Made by a program: the position numbers and the translations under genes. 64,000 bases of DNA from Turritopsis dohrnii (Eukaryota; Cnidaria; Hydrozoa; Anthoathecata; Oceaniidae): contig BQMF02000285.1 of assembly GCA_027922465.2 (NCBI GenBank), positions 62,001-126,000 of the forward strand, read 5' to 3'. The notes below the pieces were generated by a model. That model saw nothing but the letters and a program-made list of their open reading frames with translations. It ran no database searches and was not told where the DNA came from. The stretch's first letter is position 1. The number at the start of each line of letters is the position of its first letter. Shown piece by piece: positions 31,895-44,801 of the stretch.

Positions 31895-33978
31895 CTAGTA
31901 TCCCGGGTAAAAACTTTTTACCGAACTTAACTTCGAAAACATTAGGTCAAATCCACCATTCCCGTGTACGTACCCCGTGACGAAAAAATAAATCATAGAA
32001 TCGCAACTCAAAAACATCCCAGGCGGCGTCGCTCGCCACCCATGTTCAGTATGCGTTGTGTTGCGAAATTTAACTCGTGTAAAAGTTTCTACAGGCATTA
32101 ATTTTTTAATTCATTTCTTACATTCAGAAGATTAAAAACAGAAACAAATAGCAACATGGCTCAGAATAATATATTTATACGCAGAAGAGAAGTAACTTTA
32201 ATGTAAAAAAATGGCAATATATAACACAGAACTGTTTACCCAGACATACGAAACCAAACATTACAAAATGTTAATTCAAAACAAATTGATACCTTCCAAC
32301 TTTTTCTTTTGTTCCAAAGTTACTACTCGACTACAACCATTAATGAATTTTTGAAATGATATGTAGTCTGTTCTTCCCAAAACCAACCGATACTGTGAGT
32401 CAATACGGGTTCACTCAACACTGGAGCTGAACAGAATAAAGACTTTTACCTGGCATACACAACCAAACATCAAATTAATAAAAGTAATTGAAACAACAAA
32501 ACCATAATTGAATACACAGAAGATATTAAAAGCAACAAATAAAAACATAATGCTAAACTTATATACCTAGCAAGTATGTATGTGTAGCAATTAACATAAC
32601 ACAAAATAATGAATGCCGTAAACAAATATAAACTGAAGAAAAATATACCCCAGCAATGCTTCTTTTTTGTAGTACAATCGCAATGAAATACATAATCCAT
32701 TCTTCTCTTAAATAACCTTCTCAACATACCATGTGTTTCATTTATACATTTATAAATTTCGTTTATAAATAGCTACACTTTTTCTTTTCTGACCTAAAAG
32801 AAAAAGATTTCAGTAAAGAACAGCTACAATACTTACTACTACTGCAACCATATTTAAGCAAACCAAAACAAAAAGGTATAAATGGCTGACAGAAAGGCAT
32901 GCAGACAAAGCATCAAACATCGTCAATAGATACAATTTGACAGCATAACACGTTCCTTACTTCCACAGCCATAAGAAAGGAAAACAGTCATAGCTGTGGG
33001 ACCATTTTTAATTGATCTGTAAATAAATAAATCAAATCAAATCTTCTTTGCTAACTATAAAAATAATAATAGCGCGCGTTACCAAAACAAATTACTCTCG
33101 TCTTCGTTTTTCATCCAGTAGCATATAAACTAAACGAAAGAACTCATATAATAAGATATCTATTCAAAGCTATAGTATTTAATCTTTCAAAACTAAATTA
33201 AAACCATTCCTTACTGTGTAAATAAACATCATTTTGTTCTGCATTTCCTCACTACACTTTCTTCTGTATAGCGATATTTGATAACTAAAACGTAAACAAA
33301 CATTTTAATACATTTAAATACGAGTACATATACCTAACTTGTTCTTTTATTAATCAAAAATAAAAGTTTTATAATAATACCTTTTGTTCGTTCGATCTTT
33401 CTGCAGCTAATTTTTAAAAACTTCACTGCACTCGTTCTGTATATCTAAATATGATTTTTCATTGTAAACAAACAACTAACTCACTTACACGTGCTACCCG
33501 TGTTCTTTTATTAATAAGAGTAAAAGTTTAGCAATAAACACGATAATAAGACGTTTTATAATAATAACAATACCTTCGTGCATACAAACCTGTGTTTCTT
33601 CGTCAGTTCTTTCGTCCATTTGCTGCCTAAAACAATCAAATTAAAATTAAAATATTCGTATACAAAAAGAAACACGTCTTCTTCGCGAAATTTCTTGCTC
33701 ACGAAATGATCGTTGACAAATTTCGAACGAAGAAGATTGCATTGTTTGCACTCCTCCAAAGACGTTTTTCGGCTGATTTCCACTGCGCAAACCAAAAATA
33801 ACAAAACGGAGGAGCATATACTAATCGCGGAAAATCAAAAAAAACAACGCTCTCGCATCTGCGTGGCTTTACGACGAAAAGGGAAAAAATAAGAAGGATT
33901 TGACTGTGAGAAAAAAAACAAATATATCACTCTCTAAAATAAAAGTGGTATGCACAATTGCGAATTAGTATAATAAGA
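31895..33978 (-). mobile_element. Helitron-like element H3 (family 2)
   Basis: On the minus strand it begins TCTTATTATACTAATTCGCA and ends with a GTAAAAAGTTTTTAC hairpin followed by CCGGGATACTAG. It is flanked by A and T on the plus strand. A family 1 fragment (GGCGGCGTCGCTCGCC) sits at about 32020-32055. The right half (33100-33850) resembles 60480-60730 in H7. No helicase/Rep gene was seen, so it is non-autonomous. Confidence 0.62.
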
Positions 33979-35033
33979 TAGTAGTTGATGTAAGTAAGCT
34001 GTTAACAATAAATAAACGTGATTTGAGAAACGCTATTTCTACAATTGCTTTTACTTAGCAAATGATGTGATAGAAATAATTGTTCTTTCCGCTTCTCCTC
34101 TAAAGTCAGGGAAAAGATATTAACAAAACAAATTGGCAAGGTTGGTTCCTTCGTCTTGGTTGGTGTCAAAATCGTATCATGTACACTTACAGTCTTACAC
34201 TTAATCTCCAGCCAGCAGCGAAAAACTGTCTTTGGTGAAACATCGTCTTAGAACCATTCGGTACGATTCGGTATGAAAAAGGAAAAGAAAGATTTTCAAT
34301 ATGAATATTCAAAAACATTAAGAATACTAACACACTGTTCACCTTGGGATACTCAAACCAATTGGCGAGAGAGCTGGTAGTGAACCGACTTATATACGAT
34401 TCGGAATAGACATTCGTTGGTTGGCTCCCCTAAACATTCGAGAGTGATGCAGAATACGCGAAGAAACTCTATTTCCATTTGTGATAGAAGAAACAACACA
34501 ACCATACATCATTCAAAAGGAAGATCTAAACATAAAAGATTTTAAAGGAAAAAACCCATATTCCATTTCTTCAGCGTCTTTACCTAACAACTTCATAAAT
34601 AATCATATTTGCATCTGAATATATCGCCAAATATGAAAAAAGAAGAACCAACAGCTTCTTATCTTTGATGACAGAAGATCAGAATCGGTCCGGATCTCGA
34701 CGATCTTCATAGTTTTTGACCAAGAACAGACTATCGATAAATCAACTAAAATGCTTTACTTCATAAAATCACGTTTAAAGCGAAGGATTACATTGTTGTG
34801 GATAAATGGATGTGCTAATGACATCAAAATGAGTTTTAATACGGATAAATTAAAGCTCAGCTGTTAATACTTTGACATTGAAACATCAAACATCATCATA
34901 AAAATAAAAGCAAAACCTTCAGTATCTAAAAATAAGTATAAGTATAGGTTTACTTTGTTGACCCTTTCTCCGATTAGAAATTTTAATTTTTACCATAAGT
35001 TAATTTTAGAAGTTAGTTTATTAAGTTAATTTA
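33979..35033. other. Gene-free spacer
   Basis: No supported gene, RNA gene or bounded repeat recognised in this interval. Confidence 0.45.
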
Positions 35034-35531
35034 CTAGCCGTCAAGGTGGCGTCGCTCCCCGCCCATGTTCAGCCTGCGTTGACTTCATGAAAAATAAACT
35101 TAAGGAATTGACAGCCAAACGTGTTCCCATGTTGTAGAGCTCGAAAAACTGATCGGAAAAATGTATAGGATCCTTCCGCTACGATCAACCGTTACAGATA
35201 TATCATCGTTCAAATATTTTGATGACGTCACAGACCCGTCCCTCCCAAAAAATTAGATCCAAATTTTTCGTCACCCCATCACCTGTATCGCGCACCCCAA
35301 AAAACGTCAGTTATCCCTATTGGTTATCGAGAAAATTTTCCCTAAACGTCGCATTTGATTTTGGTCTCAATACAATGGTTTCACACTGACGTCGCGCACA
35401 AGAAAAGAAATAATTTACTTGTGATCTTACATTGCTGACTTCCTGATTCCTTTTGCAGTTCATATCTACCATTTTGCGTGACAGACAAACAAACAGACAG
35501 ACAGACAGAGAATGGACTATTAATATATAGA
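35034..35531 (-). mobile_element. Helitron-like element H4 (family 1)
   Basis: It has the same CTAGCCG...ATATATAGA termini on the plus strand as H1 (the hairpin arm reads GCCGTCAAGGTGGC, slightly diverged) and the same body. It directly abuts H5, repeating the H1-H2 arrangement. Confidence 0.7.
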
Positions 35532-36096
35532 TAGCCGCCAAGGCGGCGTCGCTCGCCGCCCATGTTCAGCTTGCGTTGTATCACCACCTGCTCCAAATTA
35601 TTGCACTTAAAACCAGCGATAAGGCTTCCTTTGCTGCTGGCTTTATCGCTTAATAAAGCTCGTTTGCACGTGAAGAGACACGTTCCTAGTGTTTCAAATC
35701 TTGCATGTTCTTAACTCAGCCGTTCATTGTCGCAATCGCATTTAAAATGTCAGTAGACTTTCTTGCTTTACACAATGCATTCCGAACGTGAACTTCACGT
35801 GGTTTTTATTTACGATTTTAAACCAACCAAATATCAGTTTAACAATACACTCAAAACGCAGAGAGAAAAAACTTTTCAACTTATTATTAGCTTTTGTTTT
35901 ACGCGCTCTAACATGGGTGCTGTCAGAAGTAGGTGAAAAAATGGTTTCTCTTCTTAAAAAGATCACACGGGAGGAGAAAAAAATGCACTTGCTAAATTAA
36001 TGAAGTGAATAAAAAACGTTCGATCAGATTAAAATAGATTAAAAGAAATCGATTAAAAGAAATTAAGACAACTATTAAGACAAAAGCAAAAAAATA

Positions 36097-38027
36097 CAGT
36101 GTGTATCAAAAAGACTTATCCAAGAACTTTCAAAGCTTATTTTTCAGCGAATAGTTGTGATATGATTTAACTTTTTATATGAAACGAAAGCGCTGGTTGA
36201 GATCTATCCGAAAATATAACTTTTTTTCCAAATAAATCTTCAAATCAAGAGTTATTGAAGAAGAAAACATTTATCTGCCTCATTAAATCCTTAAAGATCA
36301 ATTAAATCAAGTTTTAATTACATAATTGCCTGTTGTTTTAGCAAGCGAAACCCTTTGATTTAATAACGATATTTTTGGGAGCTAAATTCCCCGAATAACT
36401 TGCATAAAAAATGTGTGAAAAAAGATTGCTCAGAGTTAAAAGTGTAGACACACCCAAGGAAGTGTATGCATATGAAAGATGGTTCATTTAACTGTTGAAC
36501 AGAGAACATTTCTGGCTACTCGTTTTTTGGAAACAAGAAATTACGATCTAGTGGCTCAAGAATTCCAGCAAAGGTTTCCTCAAAGACCAGTTCCACACAG
36601 GAAAACAATAGAATGGAATGTTAGAAAATTCAAGAGAGAAGGGACGGTAAGAAATATTCATAAAGAACGTTGTGGAAGACGCAGAACAGGAAGATCCGTT
36701 CCAAATGTTGCTGCTGTAAGACAGTTGGTTGCGAATAACGGAAGAGTTTCTTGCCGTAATAATACTCTTGGTCTGCCCAGTGCCACATTCAACCGGATAG
36801 TGCGGTTAGATTTGAGCTGGCACCCATACAGAATTTTTGTCCGACATGAGCTGAAACCAGGTAACCTTGCTCGTCGCTTACACTTCTGTCGCTGGTTTTG
36901 TAATTCCTTCCACAATCCACGGTTTGTTCATAATATCGTGTTAGGCGACGAGTGCTCATTTGGCATGAATGGGTCAGTTTCCACCCAAAACGTCCGGATG
37001 TATGCACCAAAAGGGCAACCTCCGGATTTTTATTTCGAAAAAAACAGCAATCGTCAAAAGTTGAACGTATGGACAGGGCTTTGTGGAAACAATACAGTAA
37101 TCGGGCCTTATTTCTTTCAAGGAAACGTAAATGGCCGAACTTATCTAGACATGATAAATAACTTTGTGCTTCCAAATCTAGCACAAAACTACAATCTCTT
37201 ACAAATACAGAATGCCAATCATCATGGTCTGTAGTGGTTTCAGGACGGCGCAACACCCCACAGAACCAGGAATGTTAGGCGACGGATCAATGAAGTTTTT
37301 GGAGCCCGTGTTGCTGCACTAGGCCATAACATTGAATGGCCTGCACGGTCTCCGGATTTAACACCGTGCGACTTCTTTCTCTGGGGCTGTATTAAGCAAA
37401 ACGTTTTTGTGACTCCTCCAGCCAGTATTGCTGATTTGAGAAGGCGCATTCTTAACGCTTTCAACTGGTTGCGGCAGCATCCAGAAATCACAAGAAATGC
37501 AATTCGAGAAATGGACACAAGGGCTGCAAAATGTATCCAGTTAGGAGGACAATGTTGAAGGCCATTAGAACTTACTTTTACTTTTTTACATTGTGTTTAT
37601 TATTTTTTTTGGACAGTTAAAGCCTCGTTGTTCTTATAAAATTGTTCTTATAAAAAAGACTGCATTTGCCTTAAGGACAAGTTTGTTTTTGACACTACGC
37701 AATGGTTAGAGCGAGATTTCAATCTTTAAGTGTAGATCTAACTTTATTTTGTTAATTTGTCCATAAAAACGTTGTAACATTGTCATTGTTTTCAAAAACA
37801 CTTTCTATTATGTAGTGACTTAATTAATCTTTAACAAAATAATGAGAAGAGAAAAAGTTTGTTTCTTCAGTAACTCCCGATTTAAAAATTTATTTAGGAA
37901 AAAATTATATTTTCGGATACATCTCAACCAGCGCTTTCGTTTCATATAAAAAGTTGAATCATATCACAACTATTCGCTGAAAGATAAGCTTTGAAAGTTC
38001 TTGGATAAGTCTTTTTGATACACACTG
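36097..38027 (+). mobile_element. Tc1/mariner-superfamily element 2, long TIRs
   Basis: The left end CAGTGTGTATCAAAAAGACT is inverted at the right end, and matching continues for well over 100 bp (to about CGCTGGTTGAGATCTATCCG and the following ATATAA). TA flanks both ends (36095-36096 and 38028-38029). The length is 1931 bp. It is inserted in the Helitron-like H5. Confidence 0.92.
36479..37558 (+). pseudogene. DD41D mariner-like transposase with one premature stop
   Basis: A 359-codon frame begins MVHLTVEQRTFLATRFLETR (HTH, DUF4817 type). It continues with GRRRTGRS and a second HTH, GDECSFGMNG (first catalytic Asp), TAG at 37232-37234, WFQDGATPH (second Asp) and RSPDLTPCDFFLWG (third Asp), and ends IQLGGQC. 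The Asp-to-Asp spacing is 41 by count. The stop lies where the sister copy has Trp (IWWFQDG), so a single TGG-to-TAG change explains the break. The rest of the frame is open, which suggests recent inactivation or readthrough from a young copy. Confidence 0.9.
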
Positions 38028-38551
38028 TATTTTGTTTCATGATACTCTTTTTTTACCCATCTGTTTTTGAACATTTTGATTGTTCGAAAAAAAGTTCACC
38101 CGTCTCAGACAGTCAGGCAAGCGTTAGGATACACTGGCAAACCACACTTGCTCCCACGTTCTGCCACTGCTGCTTTTTGTGCAAAATGTTTAATCAGTTA
38201 GTTTCTTTGTATTTAGTTCATGTATTGTTTTCAAAGCCAAGTCAACGGTGGTCCTTGGAATATAAAACTAACAATAATAATAAAAACAAATCGTTATCTC
38301 TATTGGTTCACCAGCCAAAAAAAGTCACGTTCGATTGGGGTTGCAATATATTTGTTTCGAACTCACGTCGCACACAAAAAAAAAGAAATAATTTCGCTCA
38401 CAACTCAATCTACCATTTTGTGTGACTTACAAACAAACAAACAAACAAACAGACAGACAGAGAATTGGCTATTAATATATAGATTATTTTTCATAGGAAG
38501 ACAATGCATTGAAAATTAACAGAGGAAATATATAAAAAGGATATCTCTAAT

Positions 38552-38888
38552 GGGCTGTTCATATGGAGGCGAGGTTAGTGAGATCTCGCCATCTTTAAGA
38601 AACGCATGAAAAAAATAAAATGTTTTCATATGACTAGCGAGCAAGCCCGCCTTGCCGAGATCTCGCTTGTTTTTACCGAGATCTCGGCTAGGCGGGATGA
38701 AAATTGTACGTATGAACACTCCATTCCGGTGAGGCGGGCTGGGACTTTATCGATTCCTGAACAAGAATGCAAAGTCACGTGATGGTTTAGTGAGATGAAA
38801 ATTATCATATGAACACGCCATAAAAGTCAGCCTGCCTAGCAGAGCCAGCCCGGTCAACCGGGACAGCCCGCCTCCATATGAACAGCCC
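38552..38888. mobile_element. 337-bp GC-rich MITE, 5-bp TSD
   Basis: The terminal inverted repeats GGGCTGTTCATATGGAGGCG match exactly for 20 bp at both ends and are flanked by CTAAT on each side (38547-38551 and 38889-38893). The interior holds further CATATGA, GAGATCTCG and GGCGGGCT repeats. A 5-bp duplication with these termini is clear. I cannot assign the superfamily. Confidence 0.82.
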
Positions 38889-38989
38889 CTAATATGTGGT
38901 TGTTGGTTGGAGCCGCGTGTATTAGAATTTTAGAATGATACTGAACGTAAACTTATAGAAATAATATAGGTAGTGAAATGGATTGTTTC

Positions 38990-39840
38990 TGAATCAGCAT
39001 GATACAGATAAAGGACGAAATTTAGCTAAGTCAGGAATCTGAAAATACAGTAGTAACTGCATGGTAGAAATGCTTGATTTGTTGAAAGTATTGTATGATA
39101 TCCTAAATGAATGTTAATATTTGCTACCAAATTCTATTAAAGGACATACACGTTCTCCGTTCTTATGCAAGCTAATGACTGTTACTAATATTGCTATAGA
39201 AATGAGCTCACTTTTAAAGGAACATTCAAGTTTTCTGAAACACAACCGTTAATGTGTCTTTCTCGATTTCGGGAACGGAACACAGCACATAGATGGGTTC
39301 TCAAGTTGTGTAATGTTCGTTCGTCAGTGCTCGTTGACAAATTCCATTAATGAAGTTATTTTCCTTGTGAACATGTGCAGCAAATTAGATTAAATTTAGA
39401 TTAAACAAACCCGACTGTTTGTTGAATTAAAAGCTGCAAATACCGTCTTAATAACTCCACAAGCTTTAAGGATGAACCGATTATTTTCATGCTGGATACT
39501 ATTAAAATGGCGCGTTTGAGATAGATATGAAAGAATTTAGCTAATTGGTTGCAATAAAGGGACATGATCATGTTGCTTAAACTGAATCATTCGAAACTAA
39601 ATTTCTAATGAAGATAGGTAACAGAACAGAGTAAACAGAGTTTTCACATTAAATTTGCAAATGTTTTTATAATTAGCATAGTACATAGCATATAATGAGA
39701 AATACTTCTGGATTATGATCAACTTATTGCTGATAGATTGAGACAAGCAACCTGACATGGTTAAATTGCTAAAACAATTAAATATGAGCACGGCAGTAAC
39801 TGTTGAATTTTTGCCGAATTTTACATGAATGAAAGTAACT
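38990..39840. repeat. Segmental duplicate of about 42415-43620
   Basis: Collinear blocks are shared with the downstream copy: GATAAAGGACGAAATTT...TAAGTCA, TATTGTATGATAT, GAATTAAAAGCTGCAAA...AAGGAT, and CGATTA near 39478 and 43181. A further block at 40100-40135 resembles 43610-43665. Both copies are non-coding. They look like old local duplications upstream of gene 2. Confidence 0.6.
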
Positions 39841-39845
39841 TAATA

Positions 39846-40080
39846 GACCTTTCCCGAATTTCTGTTTAAACACAGTGTTATGGCCTAGCTTCTAAGTTTC
39901 GCCTCTTTTTCAAACTCTTAATTACTTCTAATTATTCCACTGGGGAACTGAAAAAAAACAAGTAACTATTACTTACTGAGAACATTATGCAATTAGAAAA
40001 ACAATAAAGAACATAGAAACGAGGCGAAACTTAGAAGCTAGGCCAAAACACGGTGTTTAAACAGAAATTCGGGAAAGGTG
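39846..40080. mobile_element. 235-bp MITE with long TIRs
   Basis: ACCTTTCCCGAATTTCTGTT at 39847 is inverted at 40060-40079. The arms match for about 60 bp, including GAGGCGAAACTTAGAAGCTA. TA lies just outside both ends with one unmatched terminal base. Fragments of the same family occur near 1186 and 61240. Confidence 0.8.
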
Positions 40081-40773
40081 TATTCGACACCGCCATTGTG
40101 TGGCCGCATTAAGCTGTCCAAAGAGATAAAGATTCAAATCCTGAAACGCGTGTCAGGATGACTCCAAAAAATGAGCAAAACATTACTCTTTTCCAAGACA
40201 TTTCCCTTAATCTTTTAAGAAATCAGTGTTTTAAGTTTCTATAAAAAAATATACAAAATGAAGCACGTTGAAAACGGATTTCTATTGAGATAAACATTCT
40301 TTTCGGTTTCAATATTCGGAAACACACTGTAAAACGCAAATATGTTGATCATGGAATTAACTTCCAATTATTATCAGAAGTAGTAAACCCTTAATCGAAT
40401 GTCACATCACCATCCCCGTTGCCACCTAGTATTTCACTATAGTATTTAGTAATTCATGCTGTCGTGAGGAAATCAAAAACGGAGATACAGGGGAGTTATG
40501 GCAATAAACAGAACATTCATGTTTTCTTCGAAAATCAAAAGTAATTTACACTGAATATGTTATAACAAATCGAACCAAACACTTATAAAGTGAATGTAAC
40601 CAAAGTCCATAGAATAAATAAAATATATATTGTAAAGCTAAAATAAAAAATACCAGACGAATGTTATCCAGTATATAAAGCCGTTTAGATTGAACTGAAC
40701 AAATTGGTCGATCACACAATCCGGTTATTACTAGTAATGGCATGTTTGGGAGTGCAATTAACGATAAATCACG

Positions 40774-40828
40774 AGTAAGGAGGAGAAAATGTTTAATTTT
40801 AAATTACGCATATTTTCTCCTCCTTACT
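40774..40828. repeat. Perfect 17-bp hairpin
   Basis: AGTAAGGAGGAGAAAAT (40774-40790) and ATTTTCTCCTCCTTACT (40812-40828) are exact inverted copies with a 21-nt loop. No gene adjoins it, so it could be a tiny MITE end-to-end pair or a structured RNA. Confidence 0.7.
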
Positions 40829-42414
40829 AACAAAAATAATAGTCAACAAAAAAAATAGTTTTGCTCTTTGTCATTTCATGATTCTGAGCAAAAAATGAGA
40901 ACAATCATTTCAAACTTTTGACGTCGTGTAACGTGAAATCCGAAGGGCACTGTAATGTCATCTTTTAGTATGTTTGTCACAGTAAAGACCCAAAAACATT
41001 GCATTGCACTTGCACAACAAAATGAGAAACTTAAAGTGAAGTTAGGAAAACTTAAGTCCGTGTTTTACACTTTTACCTTTAAAGCAGTGCAATTACATGT
41101 AATCTATACTGTAGAGAGTGCAATTAGTGATTTAATTTGCACTCTTGAATGTCGTTTAAGCCAATTAGATTCGCACAATCTTGTAAGGTTGACGATTATC
41201 TCCGTAATAGCATTCATGTCACCTATAGCTGCTTGCTTTAGGATTAATTTAAGAGATGTGTTAATGGTTGCTACGTTATCTGTTTTGTTTATAAAACTGT
41301 TTACCGTAAATGACCGATGAAGCACCCTGGGCTTATAATTTTTTTTGAACTTCTACGGTAGGCGCTTATACGGACGGAGCGCTTAATTGAGTCTTGGGTG
41401 GTTAATGAAAAATCACTAAAACCACCAATACAGTTTATCTTTTTACTGAATGCTGACAAAAGAACTGCTTGTGTCCTACTCGAGCAACTTCCAAAAAAGC
41501 TCGATAAATACTCTCATTTTGAGATGAAAACAATTCATTTCCGCGTTATTAAGTTCCTTCTTTATGGTGAAATATATGTTCAACTAAAATCGATGTTTTC
41601 TCAATATTTTATGCTTTTGCTGAATAAGGTCTAAAACTGAAAGTGGGCGCTTATTACAATTTTTTCGGTATCTTAATGACTCGGACGGTCGGTTGCTGTA
41701 ACCGTTTGTTTGTTATTGCCAAGGCTTTAGATAATCCGAACTAAATGCCAAAAGAGCAATGGTAGTTGACTTATTATATCAGATTAATTACTTTACTAAG
41801 CTTTAATAAGATAAATTGCAGGAAATATTGACTTTTGATAAATAGTTTCGAAAGGTACTGAAAGATAGAGAAAATTACTTTCCCCATATGTGACCTACTG
41901 TATGTTGAGTAAGTGAAAACAATATATCGAAATAATAAACAAAAAAAATTGAAACTAACTAGCAAAAAACAAGCGTGTCCTGTCAAATTCACGTCACGAT
42001 ACTTATGTCTTTATACTCAGCTGTCAATGATTCGTCATCAAAAGATTAAACATCCTCATGGTATTAATGGAAAAATACTAATTACAGTCATTTTTTGCTG
42101 TCATAGTTTTCTAAGCAGTATGCTTTTGAGCCTGTTATTCAATTTTTTTTATAAATTAACATTAGGAGTTCACTTGTTCAGTTGCTAGTAATAGGAAATC
42201 ATACATGTACCACAATACATTGTAAAGTAACAAAGAAAAGATACAAAAGTGTTTCTGAAATAACATGGCATGTATTGAAGCTTTATCGTATTTATGAGTA
42301 AAAAGACGATAACAACTTCACTTACAAATCTTGTCTTAAAAACGCATTTCCAATCATTCGTAATCTACTGAAAAGGAACTCTTACAAACAATGGATCGTG
42401 AAATGTATGATTCC

Positions 42415-43620
42415 CAATGCCTATCATGCCGATAAAGGACGAAATTTGGTTAAGTCATGAATTTGAAAATGTAGTAAAATTAAAACGAAAATATTGTGGG
42501 AAATATTGTATGATATAGATGAATTTCGTGTTTGTAATTGCTTATTTTACCTGTTTTGAGGTCTGATTAAAAACAAATGAATCCGTTATTAAGTATTTAA
42601 GTAATAACTAATGATAACGAACTTGTTTCTATACAACATTCGTTCACGTTAAAAGGTAATTCTCGACATCGGTGATGAAAAGCAACGTGTGCATTATGAA
42701 TGCATATGCGTATTCAGGGTCAGTCAAGGAAGTGGAAGAGTCGAACGTTATGATTTTTTTTTTCATTCATAAGTGACAATTAGCATTGCACATTTTTCTG
42801 TTCTCATTTAAATGACCAAAATCTCTTTCACAAATTTTGACTGCGCTCTAGCTACATAAAATAATCTTCCAATAGGCATAATTCCTATAAAAAATACTGT
42901 TGGAACACGGCTAATTCATGTATGCAACAATGTGATATGTTATTTATGGCACCATTTTTCCTGTGTACATGCGCGTGTATTTTCAAAACAAAATAAATTT
43001 TCTTTATGCACTTAAAGATTTTAACCATTTAGTTGACTCTCAATGAGTTCTCAATTCATTTTGAGTCAGTTTGATTTTCAACAGGGTCATTTTAAGTAGT
43101 TAAGTTCGAAAGCTCGTTTATTTCATGAATTAAAAGCTGCAAAGACAGACCGAATATCTGCACATCTAAGGATTAAGATAGCCGATTAATTTCACGCTGG
43201 GTTTTAATAAAGGGCTCATTTCAGATATACATGGACTTTGTTTCGTTATAATGAAGGGAAATAACCATGTTTGTACTTGTTTATGTCTAAGTATTGAACC
43301 TGATGATAGGACAAAATGAAAATTTATTAAAATTTATTATTGTACATTCTTGTGTGTAGCTACGATATACAGCCATCGTTTTTGCATATAGCTTATAAGC
43401 ATACTGAGGCTGAAAATTTTGAAAATTTTGTGGATACCTGAAGCTTTTTACAAGTATGGGAACAAACATTAAGTATATCTAGCCAGGTTGTTTTTTTCCA
43501 TCCTTCCATTTTGAAATTGTCTATTTCGACATTCAGCGAAAAAACTCAGCAAAATTCAGCAAAGAAACCGTCGCATGTTTGCGAGGCTTTACGCAAATGA
43601 AAGTAATTTAAAGCGGCATT
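42415..43620. repeat. Segmental duplicate of about 38990-39840
   Basis: Second copy of the diverged block described at 38990, in the same orientation and about 3.4 kb downstream. No gene is seen within it. Confidence 0.6.
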
Positions 43621-44496
43621 ACCATTATTGCCCCCATATTAAACTTTCCTAAGAGACAAAGATTGGAAGCTTTAACCCCATCTTCTATCGCAAAATCATT
43701 TGTAACAATAGCTTTTTTCTTCTGAAGAACTTGGATGCATAAATTACGTGCTACTGTTAAACTAAACAGTTCTAAACGATCAATGTCACACAAGCAACAT
43801 TGACAAAGCTAAGTATATGAGTTATATAAAGCAGTTGTTTACAATTGTCAAATTATCGCAGTACTAATTTGGCCTTTTATGTTATGTGATGATAAAAAGA
43901 GTTTCAGAAGCACAACTGGTGTTCTTACACTTATTTAAACCACTCCTTAAACAGCCCTAATAAAAGTGATTATAGCCTCCACAATAGTAATAGTTTACGC
44001 ATGCATTAATAAGAAACTGTGCAATGAGCCAACTTGGTCTGTTTAATCTGAATAGGTTTATAACATACTAAGATTCGATGTCACCAGAGATTTTGATTTT
44101 TCATGCTTTTGTTCATTTTACTTTACGGTCCGACAAAGTCATCAATTTCATTTGCTTGTTCTGCATACCAGATTGTTTATTTAGACAATTATGGAGGTGC
44201 TTTATTATTTAATCACAATCTGTTTGGCTAATAAGGTCTTTTTCACAGGTTGTAGTTCATCATCTTCACTCCGGATTTCTCCATCTTCAACCTATCAGAA
44301 TCACGTTTTAAAAACATATATAGTTTTTAATATATTTACTTCCATTGACCAAATTTTACAACTTTAGAAAGCTTGGACAAATATCTGTCAGATGGTTCAA
44401 AAATCAAAACAAACAAACAAATATTTGAAAAGTTAAACTCATTAAAATATCGACAATCCGAAATTAATATTAAAAGCTGAAGGAACCCTGCTAATT

Positions 44497-44760
44497 GACT
44501 TAACACATCAGTTCATTTAACTTTATCTAAGCTTAGATGAGATAAATTGTGGGAAATATTCAGTTTCATATGAGGATGTAATAATCTTTTAATGAGAAAA
44601 GTTAATTGAAAGTAAAAAACACAATTTTGTAAATACAATTTTATTTTACATTATAAGAAGCCTTTTATACATCTTATACATGATCAGGTAATTTCCCTAA
44701 TGAGTAGTTTTGAAAGCTGCTGAAACTGAAATAAGAAATTACTGTCTATGAATTATCTCC
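44497..44760. repeat. Diverged copy of 41770-41890 upstream of gene 2 promoter candidate
   Basis: TTGACTTA...ATCAG, AGCTT...GATAAATTG..GGAAATATT and TGAAAG...GCTGAAA words are shared in order with 41766-41870. Parts also resemble 6140-6185, upstream of the gene 1 promoter candidate (GAAAGCTGCTGA...GAAATA). This fits duplicated promoter-proximal DNA. Confidence 0.5.
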
Positions 44761-44801
44761 CTTACATTCGATAATCTAAGAAATATAAAAAAGAAAATGT
44801 C

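Larger units (their letters stand above)
35532..38483 (-). mobile_element. Helitron-like element H5, 2.95 kb, host of mariner 2
   Basis: The left end TAGCCGCCAAGGCGGCGTCG and right end AATTGGCTATTAATATATAG match H2. The interior includes the mariner-like element at 36097-38027. Subtracting it leaves about 1.0 kb of non-coding body. The leading C of CTAG is missing at the junction with H4. Confidence 0.68.

Noticed and set aside
35317..35596. Overlapping minus-strand frames rich in CLSV/CLFVCLS
   Set aside because: Produced by the GACA microsatellite and termini of the Helitron-like elements H4 and H5.
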